A stretch of DNA of 64,000 bases from Bradyrhizobium macuxiense (GCF_007993935.1 NZ_VITY01000004.1:372001-436000); one strand, 5' to 3'; shown: positions 11,222 through 20,737, counted from the first letter of the stretch. Made by a program: numbers and translations. The notes: a model not told the origin generated them from the letters alone.

Positions 11222-11468
11222 GTAATTCGCGAGACGTCATTTTTCTCGATTACTTTTGCAGGGTAACCCCGCGGCGCAATTTTCAACGCGAAATGCTCGC
11301 GCGCTATTCCATCTATCCAGCTTAGAGCAGAACAATCTCTGCGCGAGTGCGGTGCGTTAAGCATATTTGCCGGTAGAACTACGGATGCGACGAAACATGA
11401 CACACAGTTCGTTGCGCGACAATGCGAACTGTTCTCGCGCTATGAAACTTCCACGACAAAAGTCGAGA

Positions 11469-11500
11469 CAAAAACAAAAAGCCCGGCGTGAGCCGGGCTT
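11469..11500 (-). terminator. Intrinsic terminator of rpsT
   Basis: On the minus strand a GC-rich hairpin (arms AGCCCGGC and GCCGGGCT, loop TCAC) is followed by a run of T broken by one G (TTTTTGTTTTT). It lies 54 bases after the rpsT stop. This is the clearest rho-independent terminator in the window. Confidence 0.9.
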
Positions 11501-11553
11501 CGTGACAAATGCGTTTTCAGTCAGCTCGATTGGCCGACGTGCCAGCCGGCTTG

Positions 11554-11820
11554 TTACTTCGCGAGCTTGGCGATGCTCTGCGTGAGGCGCGACACCTTCC
11601 GGCTCGCGAGGTTCTTGTGAATGATGTTGCGCTGCGCTGCCTTCATCAGTTCGGGCTCGGCCTTGCGCATCGCCTTGAGTGCCGCCTCGCGGTCGCCGCT
11701 CTTGATCGCTTCCTCGACGGTGCGCACCGCGCCGCGCATCTGGGTACGACGCGACTTGTTGACGATGGTGCGGCGGGCAATCTTGCGGGTCGCCTTCTTG
11801 GCGGAGGTGGTGTTGGCCAT
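11554..11820 (-). CDS. rpsT: 30S ribosomal protein S20
   Basis: The 88-residue basic protein begins [18 protein letters not shown] and has the S20 pattern [19 protein letters not shown] followed by [16 protein letters not shown]20 binds 16S rRNA early in small-subunit assembly. It keeps its usual alphaproteobacterial place upstream of dnaA and has its own terminator, so it is probably a single-gene transcript. Confidence 0.97.
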   Translation of the reverse strand: MANTTSAKKATRKIARRTIVNKSRRTQMRGAVRTVEEAIKSGDREAALKAMRKAEPELMKAAQRNIIHKNLASRKVSRLTQSIAKLAK

Positions 11821-12193
11821 GGTTCTCTAACTGTCCTTCGGCGGTGATCGCTCAGTGGTCGGGCTTGCGCGCACCGGCCGGTTCAAATCTCAACTCTGAT
11901 GTATTTGTCCAAGGTATTGACTTGGGTGTCCTTGAGGCGGCCATGCAAAGAGCGCAAAACTGCTGCCCCCGCATGCGGCACTGTCCAAAGAACAGCGGCG
12001 GCAGGATTGCGCCCGCCGCCATCGGCCGGTCTTATAGATGGCGCAGGCGATAGCGTCAACGCTTTCGGGACCGAAAAAGGGCCTGAAATCGGGCCTCCGA
12101 GGGCCGGATAAGCCGCTGAAGAGGTTGAATTTCCGGGGGGCGCCCGGTAAGGCCTGACGACGCGTGGGGCGCGACAGGGAGTTTGGGTGACGC
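11821..12193. other. Divergent spacer between rpsT and a membrane-protein gene
   Basis: These 373 bases contain the leader of rpsT (minus strand) and the upstream region of the gene at 12194 (plus strand). I see no gene, and no confident promoter hexamers or hairpins. Confidence 0.55.
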
Positions 12194-12511
12194 ATGATCC
12201 GCGGCTTTTTCCGTCTGATCGGCCTTTTGCTGCTCGCTGGCAGCTTCATCTTCATGGTCTATGACGGCGCCCGCTACGTCGCCGACCAGAGCCTGCGGTT
12301 CACCCAATTCGGGCAGTTCTGGAACGATATCCACCAGTCGAGCCAGCAGGCGTTCCATGCCTGGGTGGACCGCTTCGCGCCCTGGCTCTGGAACGATGTG
12401 ATCCGCCTGCTCCTGGAGCAGCCGGTGTTCGCGGTGCTCGGCATTGCCGGCATCCTGCTGTTGATCCTGTTCCGGCCGCGCAAGCCGCTGATCGGTTACG
12501 CACGCGACTGA
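12194..12511 (+). CDS. Small two-span membrane protein, function unknown
   Basis: The 105-residue protein begins [22 protein letters not shown], an N-terminal membrane segment (residues 6-22). A second segment (residues 76-92) is rich in Leu and Ile and is followed by the basic [12 protein letters not shown] tail. The middle part is amphipathic with several Trp ([31 protein letters not shown]). I do not recognise a named family. It resembles conserved hypothetical proteins of Bradyrhizobium. It stands alone between rpsT and msrA. Confidence 0.75.
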   Translation: MIRGFFRLIGLLLLAGSFIFMVYDGARYVADQSLRFTQFGQFWNDIHQSSQQAFHAWVDRFAPWLWNDVIRLLLEQPVFAVLGIAGILLLILFRPRKPLIGYARD

Positions 12512-12641
12512 GCTGGCTGCAGCCCTCCTGGCCGCAGCCATCAGTAACGGGGCTGCCATCATCTGCGTAAGGACATATATAGGTGACAGCCGGCCCGCAG
12601 GCCGCAGCCCGCGTCGGCCGATGTCCCGCCTGGAGGTGTCC

Positions 12642-13301
12642 ATGTTGTTCATGCGCAAGACCACCGCGTTGCCAAGCGCCACCGAGGCGCTGCCGGGCCG
12701 CGCGACGCCGATCCCGACCGCGACCACGCATTTCGTCAATGGCAGCAAGCTGACGCCGCCCTATCCGCAAGGCCTCGAGCAGGCGGTGTTCGGGCTCGGC
12801 TGCTTCTGGGGCGCGGAACGCAAGTTCTGGGAACTTGGCGACGGGATCTACACCACGGCAGTCGGCTACGCCGGCGGCCACACGCCGAACCCGACCTATG
12901 AAGAGGTGTGCTCGGGGCGCACCGGCCATACCGAAGTCGTGCTGGTCGTGTTCGACCCGAAGAAGATCTCCTACGAGAAGCTGCTGAAGACGTTCTGGGA
13001 GAACCACAACCCGACGCAGGGCATGCGCCAGGGCAACGACATCGGCACGCAGTATCGTTCCGCGATCTATACGTTCAGCGACGCGCAGCGCAAAGCAGCC
13101 GATGCGTCGCAGGCGATGTATCAGAAGGCGCTAGCCGCCAAGGGACTCGGCGCGATCACGACGGAGATCGCACCTTCAGGCGAGTTCTACTTCGCCGAGG
13201 ACTACCATCAGCAATACCTCGCCAAGAATCCGGCGGGCTATTGCGGGCTTGGCGGCACCGGTGTGTCGTGCCCGATCGGCGTCGGCGTCACGGCCGCCTG
13301 A
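12642..13301 (+). CDS. msrA: Peptide-methionine (S)-S-oxide reductase
   Basis: MsrA reduces methionine-S-sulfoxide in proteins. The catalytic GCFWGAE motif has its Cys at about residue 54 of the 219-residue product. It is followed by the family blocks [47 protein letters not shown] and [15 protein letters not shown]. The start at 12642 is chosen because GGAGG lies seven bases upstream. The in-frame ATG at 12621 has no such site. A roughly 45-residue N-terminal extension before the MsrA core is common in Bradyrhizobium, from memory. A hairpin follows the gene. Confidence 0.95.
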   Translation: MLFMRKTTALPSATEALPGRATPIPTATTHFVNGSKLTPPYPQGLEQAVFGLGCFWGAERKFWELGDGIYTTAVGYAGGHTPNPTYEEVCSGRTGHTEVVLVVFDPKKISYEKLLKTFWENHNPTQGMRQGNDIGTQYRSAIYTFSDAQRKAADASQAMYQKALAAKGLGAITTEIAPSGEFYFAEDYHQQYLAKNPAGYCGLGGTGVSCPIGVGVTAA

Positions 13302-13327
13302 TCGCATCGGCCTTGCGTTAAATCGAT

Positions 13328-13352
13328 GGGGAGACGGGCCTTCCGGCTCCCC
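13328..13352 (+). terminator. Hairpin after msrA
   Basis: Arms GGGGAG-CGG and CCG-CTCCCC pair across a short loop, 26 bases after the msrA stop. No T-run follows immediately, so it is a weak terminator candidate. Confidence 0.4.
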
Positions 13353-13375
13353 ACGCCGGCCGCGCAAACCCTTTA

Positions 13376-13383
13376 TTAACCAT
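13376..13383 (+). promoter_or_regulatory. CtrA-type motif TTAACCAT upstream of the lipoprotein gene
   Basis: TTAACCAT matches the eight-base CtrA motif known from alphaproteobacteria and lies 46 bases before the start of the Wza-like lipoprotein gene. A single eight-base match is weak evidence. Confidence 0.3.
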
Positions 13384-13429
13384 AAGTGGTGCAAGACTGG
13401 GCCTGTCTCGCCGTTGAGGGATAGGTCCG

Positions 13430-14176
13430 GTGCCGGTTGCACGCGCGTTACGATTGCCGATCACTGCCGTTGTGGCTGCGCTCGCGCTGTCTGGCTGCAT
13501 GAGCACGTCCGGTCCCGTCGCGGTCGGCCCGCAAGGCGTCGATGCCGTCACCTATGGTCCGGTCTACGCACCCGCTCCGGTTGCCGACGGAGGCGGCGGT
13601 GCCATCAGCGCATTGCGTTCCGCCTTCGCCAGCGCTTCCCCTGGATATGGCTATGCCGCGCCGGTCGCCGCCCCGGTCGTCTATGCCGCCGCCCCGGGTG
13701 GGCCCGCTGGCTATGACAACTCCTATCATCTCGGACCGGGCGACAAGCTTCGCGTCGTGGTCTACGGCCAGGAAGGCCTGACCAACTCCTATGCGATCGA
13801 TGCCGCGGGCGCGATCACCATGCCGTTGATCGGCTCGGTGCCGGCGCGTGGCCGCACGCCGGCCGGGCTCGCCGGTGACATCTCGGCGCGGCTGCGCAAC
13901 GGATTCATTCGCGAGCCGTCGGTGGCGGTCGAGATCGAATCCTACCGGCCGTTCTTCATCCTCGGCGAAGTCCAGGCCCCCGGCCAATATCCTTACGTGC
14001 CGAACATGACTGTCGAGAGCGCGGTCGCGATCGCCGGCGGTTTCTCGCCGCGGGCCAAGCGCGACAGCGTGACGCTGACCCACACCGATGCGTCCGGTGC
14101 CGGCCGCTTCGTGGTGCCGCTGGGCACGCCCATGAGCCCGGGCGATACGGTGTTCGTCGGCGAGCGCTGGTTTTAG
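13430..14176 (+). CDS. Wza/GumB-like polysaccharide export lipoprotein
   Basis: The 248-residue protein has a lipoprotein signal ending in the lipobox LSGC (Cys at about residue 22). The poly-sugar export domain follows (YHLGPGDKLRVVVYGQEGLTNSYAIDAAGAITMPLIGSVPARGRT), then a SLBB-type domain (RPFFILGEVQAPGQYPYVPNMTVESAVAIAGGFSPRAKR). Such proteins form the outer-membrane channel for capsule or exopolysaccharide. Those roles usually need a Wzc-type co-polymerase and glycosyltransferases, and none are adjacent. The start has no strong ribosome binding site. A CtrA-type motif lies upstream. Confidence 0.88.
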   Translation: MPVARALRLPITAVVAALALSGCMSTSGPVAVGPQGVDAVTYGPVYAPAPVADGGGGAISALRSAFASASPGYGYAAPVAAPVVYAAAPGGPAGYDNSYHLGPGDKLRVVVYGQEGLTNSYAIDAAGAITMPLIGSVPARGRTPAGLAGDISARLRNGFIREPSVAVEIESYRPFFILGEVQAPGQYPYVPNMTVESAVAIAGGFSPRAKRDSVTLTHTDASGAGRFVVPLGTPMSPGDTVFVGERWF

Positions 14177-14190
14177 GGCAATCTCCCTCC

Positions 14191-14293
14191 GTCATTCCGG
14201 GGCGCGCGAAGCGCGAGCCCGGAATCCATTCGTCCACGCGTTCTGCGGTGGAATAGATTCCGGGCCTGCGCCTTGCGGCGCATCCGGGAATGA
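14191..14293. repeat. Palindromic intergenic repeat, GTCATTCCGGG family
   Basis: The element starts GTCATTCCGGGG and ends CATCCGGGAATGA, with inner arms CCCGGAATC and GATTCCGGG. It lies between two convergent genes, where the hairpin could limit read-through. Only one copy is seen here. Confidence 0.75.
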
Positions 14294-14317
14294 AGGAATG
14301 GAAGGAGCAGCGCCCTA

Positions 14318-14989
14318 TCAGCGCAAATGCTTCCCGAAAAATTCCATGCTGCGCGGCCAGGCGATGTCGGCGCTCCCCTTGTCGTAGCTGGCACGCTCGT
14401 CGCAATGGAAGCCGTGCTGCGCGCCGGGATAGATGAAGACCTCGACCTCGGGCCGCTTCGACTTGATGGTCTCGACGTCGCTCAGGGGAATGCCGGCATC
14501 CTTCTCGCCGAAATGCAGCTGCGTCGGCACGGCCGGCTTGTCGTCGGCGAAGCGGATGATGGCGCCGCCATAATAGCCGATCGCCGCCGAGAGCCCGGTC
14601 AGCTTGGTTGCGGCCGCATAGGCGACGCTGCCGCCGAGGCAGAAGCCGATGATGCCGACCGGCCCGACCGGCTTCACCGCGTCGATCGCCGCCTGGCTGT
14701 CGCGCAGCATCGCGGCAAAGTCAGGGTTGGCGACGAACTTGCGCGCCTCGGCGACTTCATCGGGTGAGTAGCCGCTCTGGAAGTTCGGCGTGATGCGATC
14801 GAAGATCGAGGGCGCAATCGCGACATAGCCCTCCTTCGCCAGCCGGTCGCAGACCGCGCGGATGTGGTGGTTGACGCCAAATATCTCCTGGATCACGACG
14901 ACAGCGCCCTTCGGCGCACTGGTGGGATCCGCGCGATATGCCCCGAGTTCAAATCCGTCCGAAGCCTTCAGTCTGATGTCTTGTCCCAT
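14318..14989 (-). CDS. Dienelactone hydrolase family protein
   Basis: The 223-residue alpha/beta hydrolase has the DLH catalytic triad in order: Cys in IIGFCLGG, Asp in HFGEKDAGIP and His in PGAQHGFHCD. The N-terminal VVVIQEIFGVNHHIR block supplies the conserved Glu of DLH. Family members open dienelactones in chloroaromatic degradation, but many act on unknown esters. The start is taken at ATG 14989 (MGQDIRLKASDG), matching the family. The frame's earlier ATG at 15016 adds nine residues not typical of the family. No aromatic pathway genes are adjacent. Confidence 0.9.
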   Translation of the reverse strand: MGQDIRLKASDGFELGAYRADPTSAPKGAVVVIQEIFGVNHHIRAVCDRLAKEGYVAIAPSIFDRITPNFQSGYSPDEVAEARKFVANPDFAAMLRDSQAAIDAVKPVGPVGIIGFCLGGSVAYAAATKLTGLSAAIGYYGGAIIRFADDKPAVPTQLHFGEKDAGIPLSDVETIKSKRPEVEVFIYPGAQHGFHCDERASYDKGSADIAWPRSMEFFGKHLR

Positions 14990-15043
14990 GGTCCATCCTT
15001 GTCGTGGGGGTTGCATGAAGCTGTTGGTGGCTGGGTCGAGAGG

Positions 15044-15385
15044 CTAGCGCCACATCCAGTTCTCGCCCCAATCGGCCTTCCAGCCGGTCAGCCGGTGTTT
15101 GCGGAACTGTAGAAAGAGACGGTCATGGTGCGGGAACAGCCCGCTGCCGCCGAGGTCGCGGAAGGTCAGGAAGATCTCGTTGCCGGGCCGCCCGCTGACA
15201 TAGGTGAAGGGTGCGCCGAGCGCGCGTTGCGCATCCGCGATGCCCATGCCGAACACCAGCGGCGTGTGGTTGGACAGCGTCGCGGTAAAGGTCGGCGTGG
15301 CCGGGTCGGCGAACAGCCGTGCCTTCTGGGCGTTCGCGTCGCTGGCGGCCGCCGTCAGCAACAGAGCGACGACGATCGTCTTCAT
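15044..15385 (-). CDS. Small secreted protein of unknown function
   Basis: The 113-residue product begins MKTIVVALLLTAAASDANA, a clear signal peptide. The mature part has LVFGMGIADAQRALGAPFTYVSGRPGNEIF and ends in WKADWGENWMWR. The pattern of a short Gly-Met-turn followed by an ALG step is reminiscent of the BamE/SmpA fold, but this is only an impression. The start ATG overlaps the stop of the upstream alpha/beta hydrolase as ATGA, so the two are translationally coupled. Confidence 0.75.
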   Translation of the reverse strand: MKTIVVALLLTAAASDANAQKARLFADPATPTFTATLSNHTPLVFGMGIADAQRALGAPFTYVSGRPGNEIFLTFRDLGGSGLFPHHDRLFLQFRKHRLTGWKADWGENWMWR

Positions 15386-16170
15386 GAGGCGGCCTTTCCG
15401 GGCGCGTTCGCGGCGAGACCGTCGAGGAACGGCAAGACGGCTTCGATGAAGGCTTGCGGCTGGTCGATGTTGACGGCATGGCCGGCGTTCGGGATCACCG
15501 CCTTCTGCGCGCCCGGGATCTTTGCCGCCATGTAGTCGGACGCCGCCAGGAACGGCGTGTCGTCGGCGCCGACCACAACCAGCGACGGCACCTTGATATC
15601 GGGCAGTGACTCGATGACCCGGGCATCGCGCTGCGCCAGCATGCCGCGCGCGGCGAGCGCTAGGCCTTTGGCGTTGCGATGCGTGACCGACGCGCGCTCG
15701 GCGCTCAAGGATTTCAGCATCTCGAGCCCTTCGCGATCGAAGCGGTCGCCGGTGTCGCGGGCGCGCTTGTTCCAGACCTCGCGGGCGTCGTCCTTCTTGA
15801 ATCCGGGGCCGGTGTCGATGATCAGCAGCGCACGCACCCGCGCAGGATGGGCGCGATGGAAGGCGAGCGACATGTAGCCGCCAAGCGACAGGCCGCCGAC
15901 AACGGCCGTGTCGGCCCCGGCTGCGTCGAGCAGGGCGGCGATGTCGCCGACCGTCTGTGCTTCGCTATAGGCATCCGGATTGTCGGGATAGTCGGACTGG
16001 CCGTGCCCGCGCATGTCCCACAGGATCAGCTTGTGCCGCTTCGACAGCGCCTCGATCTGGCCCTGCCACATCGCCGACGTCGACGAATAGCCGTGGGTGA
16101 GGATCAAGGGCGGGCCGCTGCCGTGAATCTCATAATAGATATCGACGCCGCTGCGGTTCAGCTTGGCCAT
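15382..16170 (-). CDS. Alpha/beta hydrolase
   Basis: This 262-residue hydrolase has the oxyanion motif LTHGYSSTSAMW, the nucleophile elbow GGLSLGGYM (Ser at about residue 96) and a C-terminal catalytic His in NAGHAVNIDQP. It resembles 3-oxoadipate enol-lactonase (PcaD)-like proteins in size and order, but no protocatechuate genes are near, so the substrate is unknown. It overlaps the small secreted protein by four bases. Confidence 0.87.
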   Translation of the reverse strand: MAKLNRSGVDIYYEIHGSGPPLILTHGYSSTSAMWQGQIEALSKRHKLILWDMRGHGQSDYPDNPDAYSEAQTVGDIAALLDAAGADTAVVGGLSLGGYMSLAFHRAHPARVRALLIIDTGPGFKKDDAREVWNKRARDTGDRFDREGLEMLKSLSAERASVTHRNAKGLALAARGMLAQRDARVIESLPDIKVPSLVVVGADDTPFLAASDYMAAKIPGAQKAVIPNAGHAVNIDQPQAFIEAVLPFLDGLAANAPGKAAS

Positions 16171-16457
16171 TGACGGGCTCCTTCTGTTGTCGATGTCAGG
16201 TCCGGCAGCGCTACCGACCTTGGTAGGAGTGATCGATACGGCATCAATACTGGCATTTCAAAAGCTTCATGCCGTTGCCGCATCGCACAACCGGCAGTTT
16301 CCGAAATTTATTCTTTTCGATCAATTCCAAATTGGATTGCCTCCAGCCGGGAACCGGATCATTGTTTCGGCAACTGTCGCTTACCCGGTGGGCGCCGGCC
16401 AAGACCCAACAGTGAGTTGCCGCCGTAAGCGGCTTCCGACACCGGAAGGGGAGAGAG

Positions 16458-16949
16458 ATGCCAAATCTCAACATCAACGGACGGAATATGTCCGTCGAGG
16501 CGGCCAGTGACACGCCGCTGCTTTGGGTCATCCGCGAGCAATTGCAGATGACGGGCACCAAATTCGGGTGCGGCGCCGGTCTGTGCGGCGCCTGCACGGT
16601 TCACCTCAACGGCGAAGCAGTGCGGTCCTGCCAGACCTCGCTCGCCGACGCCGTCGGCAAGAAGATCACTACCATCGAAGGCCTCTCCGCCAAGGGCGAA
16701 CATCCCTTGCAGAAGGCCTGGGTCGCCGAGCAGGTGCCGCAATGCGGCTACTGCCAGTCTGGCCAGATCATGCAGGCGGCGGCGCTGCTGTCGAAGAACA
16801 CCAACCCGACCAAGGAAGAAGTGGTCGCGCATATGGACGGCAATCTCTGCCGTTGCATGACCTATTCACGTATCCAGAAGGCGATCATGCGCGCTGCGTC
16901 CGACATGCGCACCGCATCGGCCACCGGATCCGAGCGGAGGGCCACATGA
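16458..16949 (+). CDS. iorA: (2Fe-2S) subunit of an isoquinoline 1-oxidoreductase-type molybdenum hydroxylase
   Basis: The 163-residue protein has the plant-type ferredoxin cluster ([19 protein letters not shown]...VRSC) and the second, all-helical cluster ([12 protein letters not shown]...NLCRCMTY). This is the small subunit of xanthine-oxidase-family enzymes that pass electrons from the molybdenum centre. It has GGGGAGAGAG as ribosome binding site. Its stop overlaps the start of the large subunit as ATGA. The C-terminal tail after the second cluster is longer than usual. Confidence 0.92.
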   Translation: MPNLNINGRNMSVEAASDTPLLWVIREQLQMTGTKFGCGAGLCGACTVHLNGEAVRSCQTSLADAVGKKITTIEGLSAKGEHPLQKAWVAEQVPQCGYCQSGQIMQAAALLSKNTNPTKEEVVAHMDGNLCRCMTYSRIQKAIMRAASDMRTASATGSERRAT

Positions 16950-19231
16950 ACAAGCACGTGAAAAACCTCGCGCCCGAGACGACCGACCTCAGCCGCCGTT
17001 CCTTCTTGGTCGGCACCGCTGCAACCGGTCTCGTGCTCGGCTATGCCGGGTCCGGCATCGACCAGGCGCTCGCGGCGCCCGCACCCGCCAATTTCGAACC
17101 GAGCGTCTGGTACGCGATCGCGCCCGACGGTCTCGTCACCGTAACCTGCGGCAAGGCCGACATGGGCCAGCACGTTGCCTCGACGATGGCGCAGATCGTG
17201 GCCGAAGAGCTCGGCGCGAACTGGAAGGACATGCGGGTCCAACTCGCATCCAATGATCCGAAGTTCAACGATCCCGTGCTCGGCGCGCAAATCACCGGCG
17301 GCAGCTGGTCGACGATGATGAACTTCGACGCCATGAGCCGCGCCGGCGCTGCCGGCCGCATCGCATTGACCGAGGCGGCGGCGGCCTCGATGGGCGTGCC
17401 CGCCGGCGAACTGGTGGTGCGCGATTCCAAGATCAGCCATCCGAAGTCGAAGAAGTCGATGTCGTTCGCCGAGGTGGTGAAGAGCGGCAAGGCGACCAAG
17501 ACCTTCACGGCGGACGATCTGAAGGCGATCAAGCTGAAGTCGCCGGATCAGTACACCATGATCGGCGTCTCGGTGCCGCAGCTCGACATTCCCCTGAAGG
17601 TCAACGGCACGGCCAAATACGGCATCGACGTGATGCTGCCAGGCATGGTCTATGGCGCGCTGGTCACCCCGCCGGTCCGCTACGGCGCCACCGTGAAGTC
17701 GGTGGACGATAGCGCGGCCAAGAAGGTGCCGGGCTTCATCAAGGCCGTCACCTTGGACGACAAGACCACGACCACCACCGGCTGGGTCGTCGCGGTCGCC
17801 AACACCTATGCCAACGCCAAGAAGGCGGCGGCGGCGCTGAAGATCGACTACGATGGCGGTCCGAATGCGAAGCTGTCGAGCGAATCGCTGCTCACCGAAG
17901 CCAAGCGGCTGCAGGGCCTGAGCGATTCCGGCCAGTTCTTCGTCAAGGACGGCGATCCGAATGCGGCCTTCGGCACGGCGGCCAAGGTGCTGGAGGCGGA
18001 ATACACCACCAACATCAACATCCACGCGCCGATGGAGCCGATGAACGCCACCGCGGAGTTCAAGGGCGACATCCTGCACATCTATTCCGGCAACCAGTTC
18101 GCGACGCGCTCCGGTGCGATCGCGGCCGGCGCCGCCGGGATCGATCCGAAGTTTGTGGTGATGCACCAGATGTGGCTGGGCGGCGGCTTCGGCCGGCGTC
18201 TCGACGCCGACATGATGGTGCCGGCGGTGCAGGCGGCGAAGGCTGTCGGCAAGCCGGTCAAAGTCATCTACACGCGCGAGAACGACATGACGATGGATTT
18301 CTCGCGTCCGCTGACCTACCAGAAGGTGAAGGCTGGCGTGGACGGCGACGGCAAGCTCGTCGCGTTGAGCCACGATGTCGTCTCTGCCTGGCCGACCCAG
18401 CGTTGGGGCATCCCCGACTTCCTGTCGCCTTCGGTCGACAAGAAGGGGCCGCTCGACGCGTTCACGGTCAACGGCTCGGACTTCTTCTACACCGTACCCA
18501 ACCACTATGTGCGGGCGATCAAGAACGAGATGGCGCACAACGCCACCCCGTCCGGTCAGCTCCGCTCGGTGGCGCCGGGCTGGACGTTCTGGGCGGTCGA
18601 AAGCATGGTCGACGAGATCGCCCATGCGACCGGCAAGGACCCGGCCCTGCTTCGCGTCGAGCTGCTCGACGGCAAGGGCAAGAACGACGGCGGCGCGCAG
18701 CGTCTCCGCAACACCTTGCTCGCGGCGATGGGGCTGGCCGGCTACGGCACCAAGAAGCTGCCCAAGGGCGAAGGCATGGGCGTTGCCTGCGTGTCGTCGC
18801 AGGAGCGCGCCACGGCGAGCTGGACCGCCTGCGTCGCCCATGTCGCGGTCGCCCCATCGGGCGAGGTGACGGTGAAGAAGCTGACGGTTGCAACCGACGT
18901 TGGTACGCAAGTGAATCCCGACGGCATCCGGGCCCAGGTCGAGGGCGCGGCGCTGTGGGGCATGTCACTCGCGCTGTTCGAGAAGGCGACGTTGAAGGAC
19001 GGCGGCATCGAGCAGACCAACTTCGACAGCTACACGCCGCTTCGGATGAGCCAGCTGCCGGAAGTTGCGGTCAACGTCATCGCCAATGGCGAGAAGGCGA
19101 CCGGCGTCGGCGAGCCCGCGGTGACGGTGGTGGCGCCGGCGATCGGCAACGCCGTCTTCAACGCGGTCGGCGCCCGTGTCCGCGGCCTGCCGATCACCGC
19201 GGAGGCCGTCAAGGCAGCGATGAAGGCGTAA
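16946..19231 (+). CDS. iorB: Molybdopterin-binding large subunit, isoquinoline 1-oxidoreductase/aldehyde dehydrogenase type
   Basis: The 761-residue protein starts with a Tat signal ([19 protein letters not shown]), so the folded holoenzyme is exported with IorA. Molybdopterin-contacting blocks include [35 protein letters not shown] and LGGGFGRRL. The C-terminal [18 protein letters not shown] holds the catalytic Glu. Family members hydroxylate N-heterocycles or oxidise aldehydes in the periplasm. The start is at the ATGA overlap with iorA. The frame is open further upstream, but that part is a shadow of iorA. No cytochrome c partner or XdhC/MocA maturation gene is adjacent. Confidence 0.92.
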   Translation: MNKHVKNLAPETTDLSRRSFLVGTAATGLVLGYAGSGIDQALAAPAPANFEPSVWYAIAPDGLVTVTCGKADMGQHVASTMAQIVAEELGANWKDMRVQLASNDPKFNDPVLGAQITGGSWSTMMNFDAMSRAGAAGRIALTEAAAASMGVPAGELVVRDSKISHPKSKKSMSFAEVVKSGKATKTFTADDLKAIKLKSPDQYTMIGVSVPQLDIPLKVNGTAKYGIDVMLPGMVYGALVTPPVRYGATVKSVDDSAAKKVPGFIKAVTLDDKTTTTTGWVVAVANTYANAKKAAAALKIDYDGGPNAKLSSESLLTEAKRLQGLSDSGQFFVKDGDPNAAFGTAAKVLEAEYTTNINIHAPMEPMNATAEFKGDILHIYSGNQFATRSGAIAAGAAGIDPKFVVMHQMWLGGGFGRRLDADMMVPAVQAAKAVGKPVKVIYTRENDMTMDFSRPLTYQKVKAGVDGDGKLVALSHDVVSAWPTQRWGIPDFLSPSVDKKGPLDAFTVNGSDFFYTVPNHYVRAIKNEMAHNATPSGQLRSVAPGWTFWAVESMVDEIAHATGKDPALLRVELLDGKGKNDGGAQRLRNTLLAAMGLAGYGTKKLPKGEGMGVACVSSQERATASWTACVAHVAVAPSGEVTVKKLTVATDVGTQVNPDGIRAQVEGAALWGMSLALFEKATLKDGGIEQTNFDSYTPLRMSQLPEVAVNVIANGEKATGVGEPAVTVVAPAIGNAVFNAVGARVRGLPITAEAVKAAMKA

Positions 19232-19249
19232 CCGCTTGAACCAATGAAG

Positions 19250-19284
19250 ACGCCGGGGAGCGGATCGCTCTCCGGCGTTTTTTT
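19250..19284 (+). terminator. Intrinsic terminator after iorB
   Basis: Arms ACGCCGG and CCGGCGT with inner GAGCG pairing are followed by TTTTTTT. It lies 18 bases past the iorB stop and ends the iorAB transcript. Confidence 0.88.
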
Positions 19285-19510
19285 GTGCCTGGGCGTCGAC
19301 AATCGGCATCTTTGACCCTGCAAAAATTCATCATCCGCCAGCGATGCCCGCGTCCGAATTGATTTCCGGGCCGCCTGATCTTGCAGGCGGAATCCACGAT
19401 CCATCAAATTGTATCCATTGCGCTTAACCGCCGTTCAGCATCCCCATTAAGTCGGAGGGAACGCATCGTCAGGTAGCGTCGGCATCGGTCGTTACCGCGA
19501 CGGGGATTCC

Positions 19511-20608
19511 ATGACTGCCTTGGCCAATAACCAGACTTCGAAGCGCCGTCTCCTGCTGGCGTCAGATCGAAGCGATCAAAGCCACGAACTCGCCAGCATC
19601 CTGCGTTCGGTCGGCGAGGTCGATACCGTTCTGACGTCGGATATTCCCGAGCAGCCGGCCCACGATCTCTCCGGTATCGTCGTCGACATCAATCTGCGCT
19701 CGCCCGAAGCCGTGCAAATGGTCCGCGCCAAGCTGCAGGCCGACGCCTATCGCGAGATGCCGCGGCTGTTCGTGCTGGCAGATGCGCTGCACCACGCCTC
19801 GATGCAGGCCTGGGCGCTCGGGGCCACCGACACGATCTCGCGGCCGTTCGATGCGCGCGGCCTCCTGCAGCGCATCCGCGCCGCATTTCCCGACGACAGC
19901 GGCTATGACGAGACCGACCGCGGCAAGGCGCTCAACCGCGGCGTTGAGGCCGCGCATGCCGTGATGGTCAAGATGTTCGAGCGGATGCGCGCCGGCGAGC
20001 CGCTCAAGTTCGAGGACATCGTTGCCGCCGAGAACAAGATCCTCAAGGCGATCAAGCACAACTCGCTGCGCGAGTGGCTGACCACGGTGGGCTGCCATCA
20101 CCAGGAGACCTATCGCCACTGCCTGTTCGTGACCGGCTTTGCCGTTGCGTTCGCGCAGCATCTCGGCATGCGCGAGGACGACCAGCGCCGGCTCGCGCGC
20201 GCCGCGCTGCTGCACGATGTCGGCAAGGCCTTCATCCCGGTCGCGCTGCTCGACAAGCCAGGCGCATTGACGGTCGAGGAGATGGCCGAGATGCGTGAGC
20301 ATCCGCGCCGCGGCTACGAGGCGCTGTCGGCGCAGGGCGGCTTCCCGCCGGAGATGCTCGACGTGATCCTGCATCATCACGAATTCCTCGACGGCACCGG
20401 CTATCCGAACGGCCTCAGCGGCAACCAGATCAGCGACATCGTCCGCGTCACCACGATCGTCGACGTCTACGCCGCCCTGGTCGAGAAACGCGCCTACCGG
20501 CTGCAGTTCACCCACGCCAAGGCGTTCTCCATGATGGAGGAGATGGGCGGCAAGCTCGATCAGCAATTGCTGCAGGCGTTCCGCCCGGTGGCGTTCGGGC
20601 ATTATTGA
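19511..20608 (+). CDS. HD-GYP domain protein with degenerate receiver domain
   Basis: The 365-residue protein has an N-terminal receiver-like region (residues 12-125) and a C-terminal HD-GYP domain. The HD motif is LLHDVGKAF, and the second block is ILHHHEFLDGTGYPNGL. Such domains hydrolyse cyclic di-GMP. The receiver keeps an Asp in VVDINL but lacks the acidic pair after strand 1 (ASDRSD instead) and has TISRPFD where a Lys would normally sit. Phosphorylation by a histidine kinase is therefore doubtful. No kinase gene is adjacent. Confidence 0.92.
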   Translation: MTALANNQTSKRRLLLASDRSDQSHELASILRSVGEVDTVLTSDIPEQPAHDLSGIVVDINLRSPEAVQMVRAKLQADAYREMPRLFVLADALHHASMQAWALGATDTISRPFDARGLLQRIRAAFPDDSGYDETDRGKALNRGVEAAHAVMVKMFERMRAGEPLKFEDIVAAENKILKAIKHNSLREWLTTVGCHHQETYRHCLFVTGFAVAFAQHLGMREDDQRRLARAALLHDVGKAFIPVALLDKPGALTVEEMAEMREHPRRGYEALSAQGGFPPEMLDVILHHHEFLDGTGYPNGLSGNQISDIVRVTTIVDVYAALVEKRAYRLQFTHAKAFSMMEEMGGKLDQQLLQAFRPVAFGHY

Positions 20609-20737
20609 GCCCATCGCGGCTTCTGCCGTCCGCCTGAGGCAACGCCTTTAGCCAATCAACGCAAGTCGTCCTCCTTAACCCCGCCTAGATTCCGGTGATC
20701 ATCGGCACGATTGATGCCGGGACAGGTGAGGAACATC

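Larger units (their letters stand above)
10611..11468. other. Long non-coding region between rpsT and dnaA, candidate origin region
   Basis: No convincing gene longer than the small frame at 10488-10610 is found between dnaA and rpsT. The part at about 11090-11270 is clearly AT-richer than its surroundings. A DnaA-box match lies at 11213-11221, and GANTC sites occur at 10766, 11025, 11097 and 11110. These are features of an alphaproteobacterial oriC or of a heavily regulated dnaA promoter. Only one good DnaA box was found, and hemE, which neighbours oriC in several relatives, is not in the window. Origin function is therefore tentative. Confidence 0.35.

Noticed and set aside
16862..18910. 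682-codon frame opposite iorB
   Set aside because: Antisense shadow with RRR/HRHV composition typical of GC-rich DNA; iorB is well supported.
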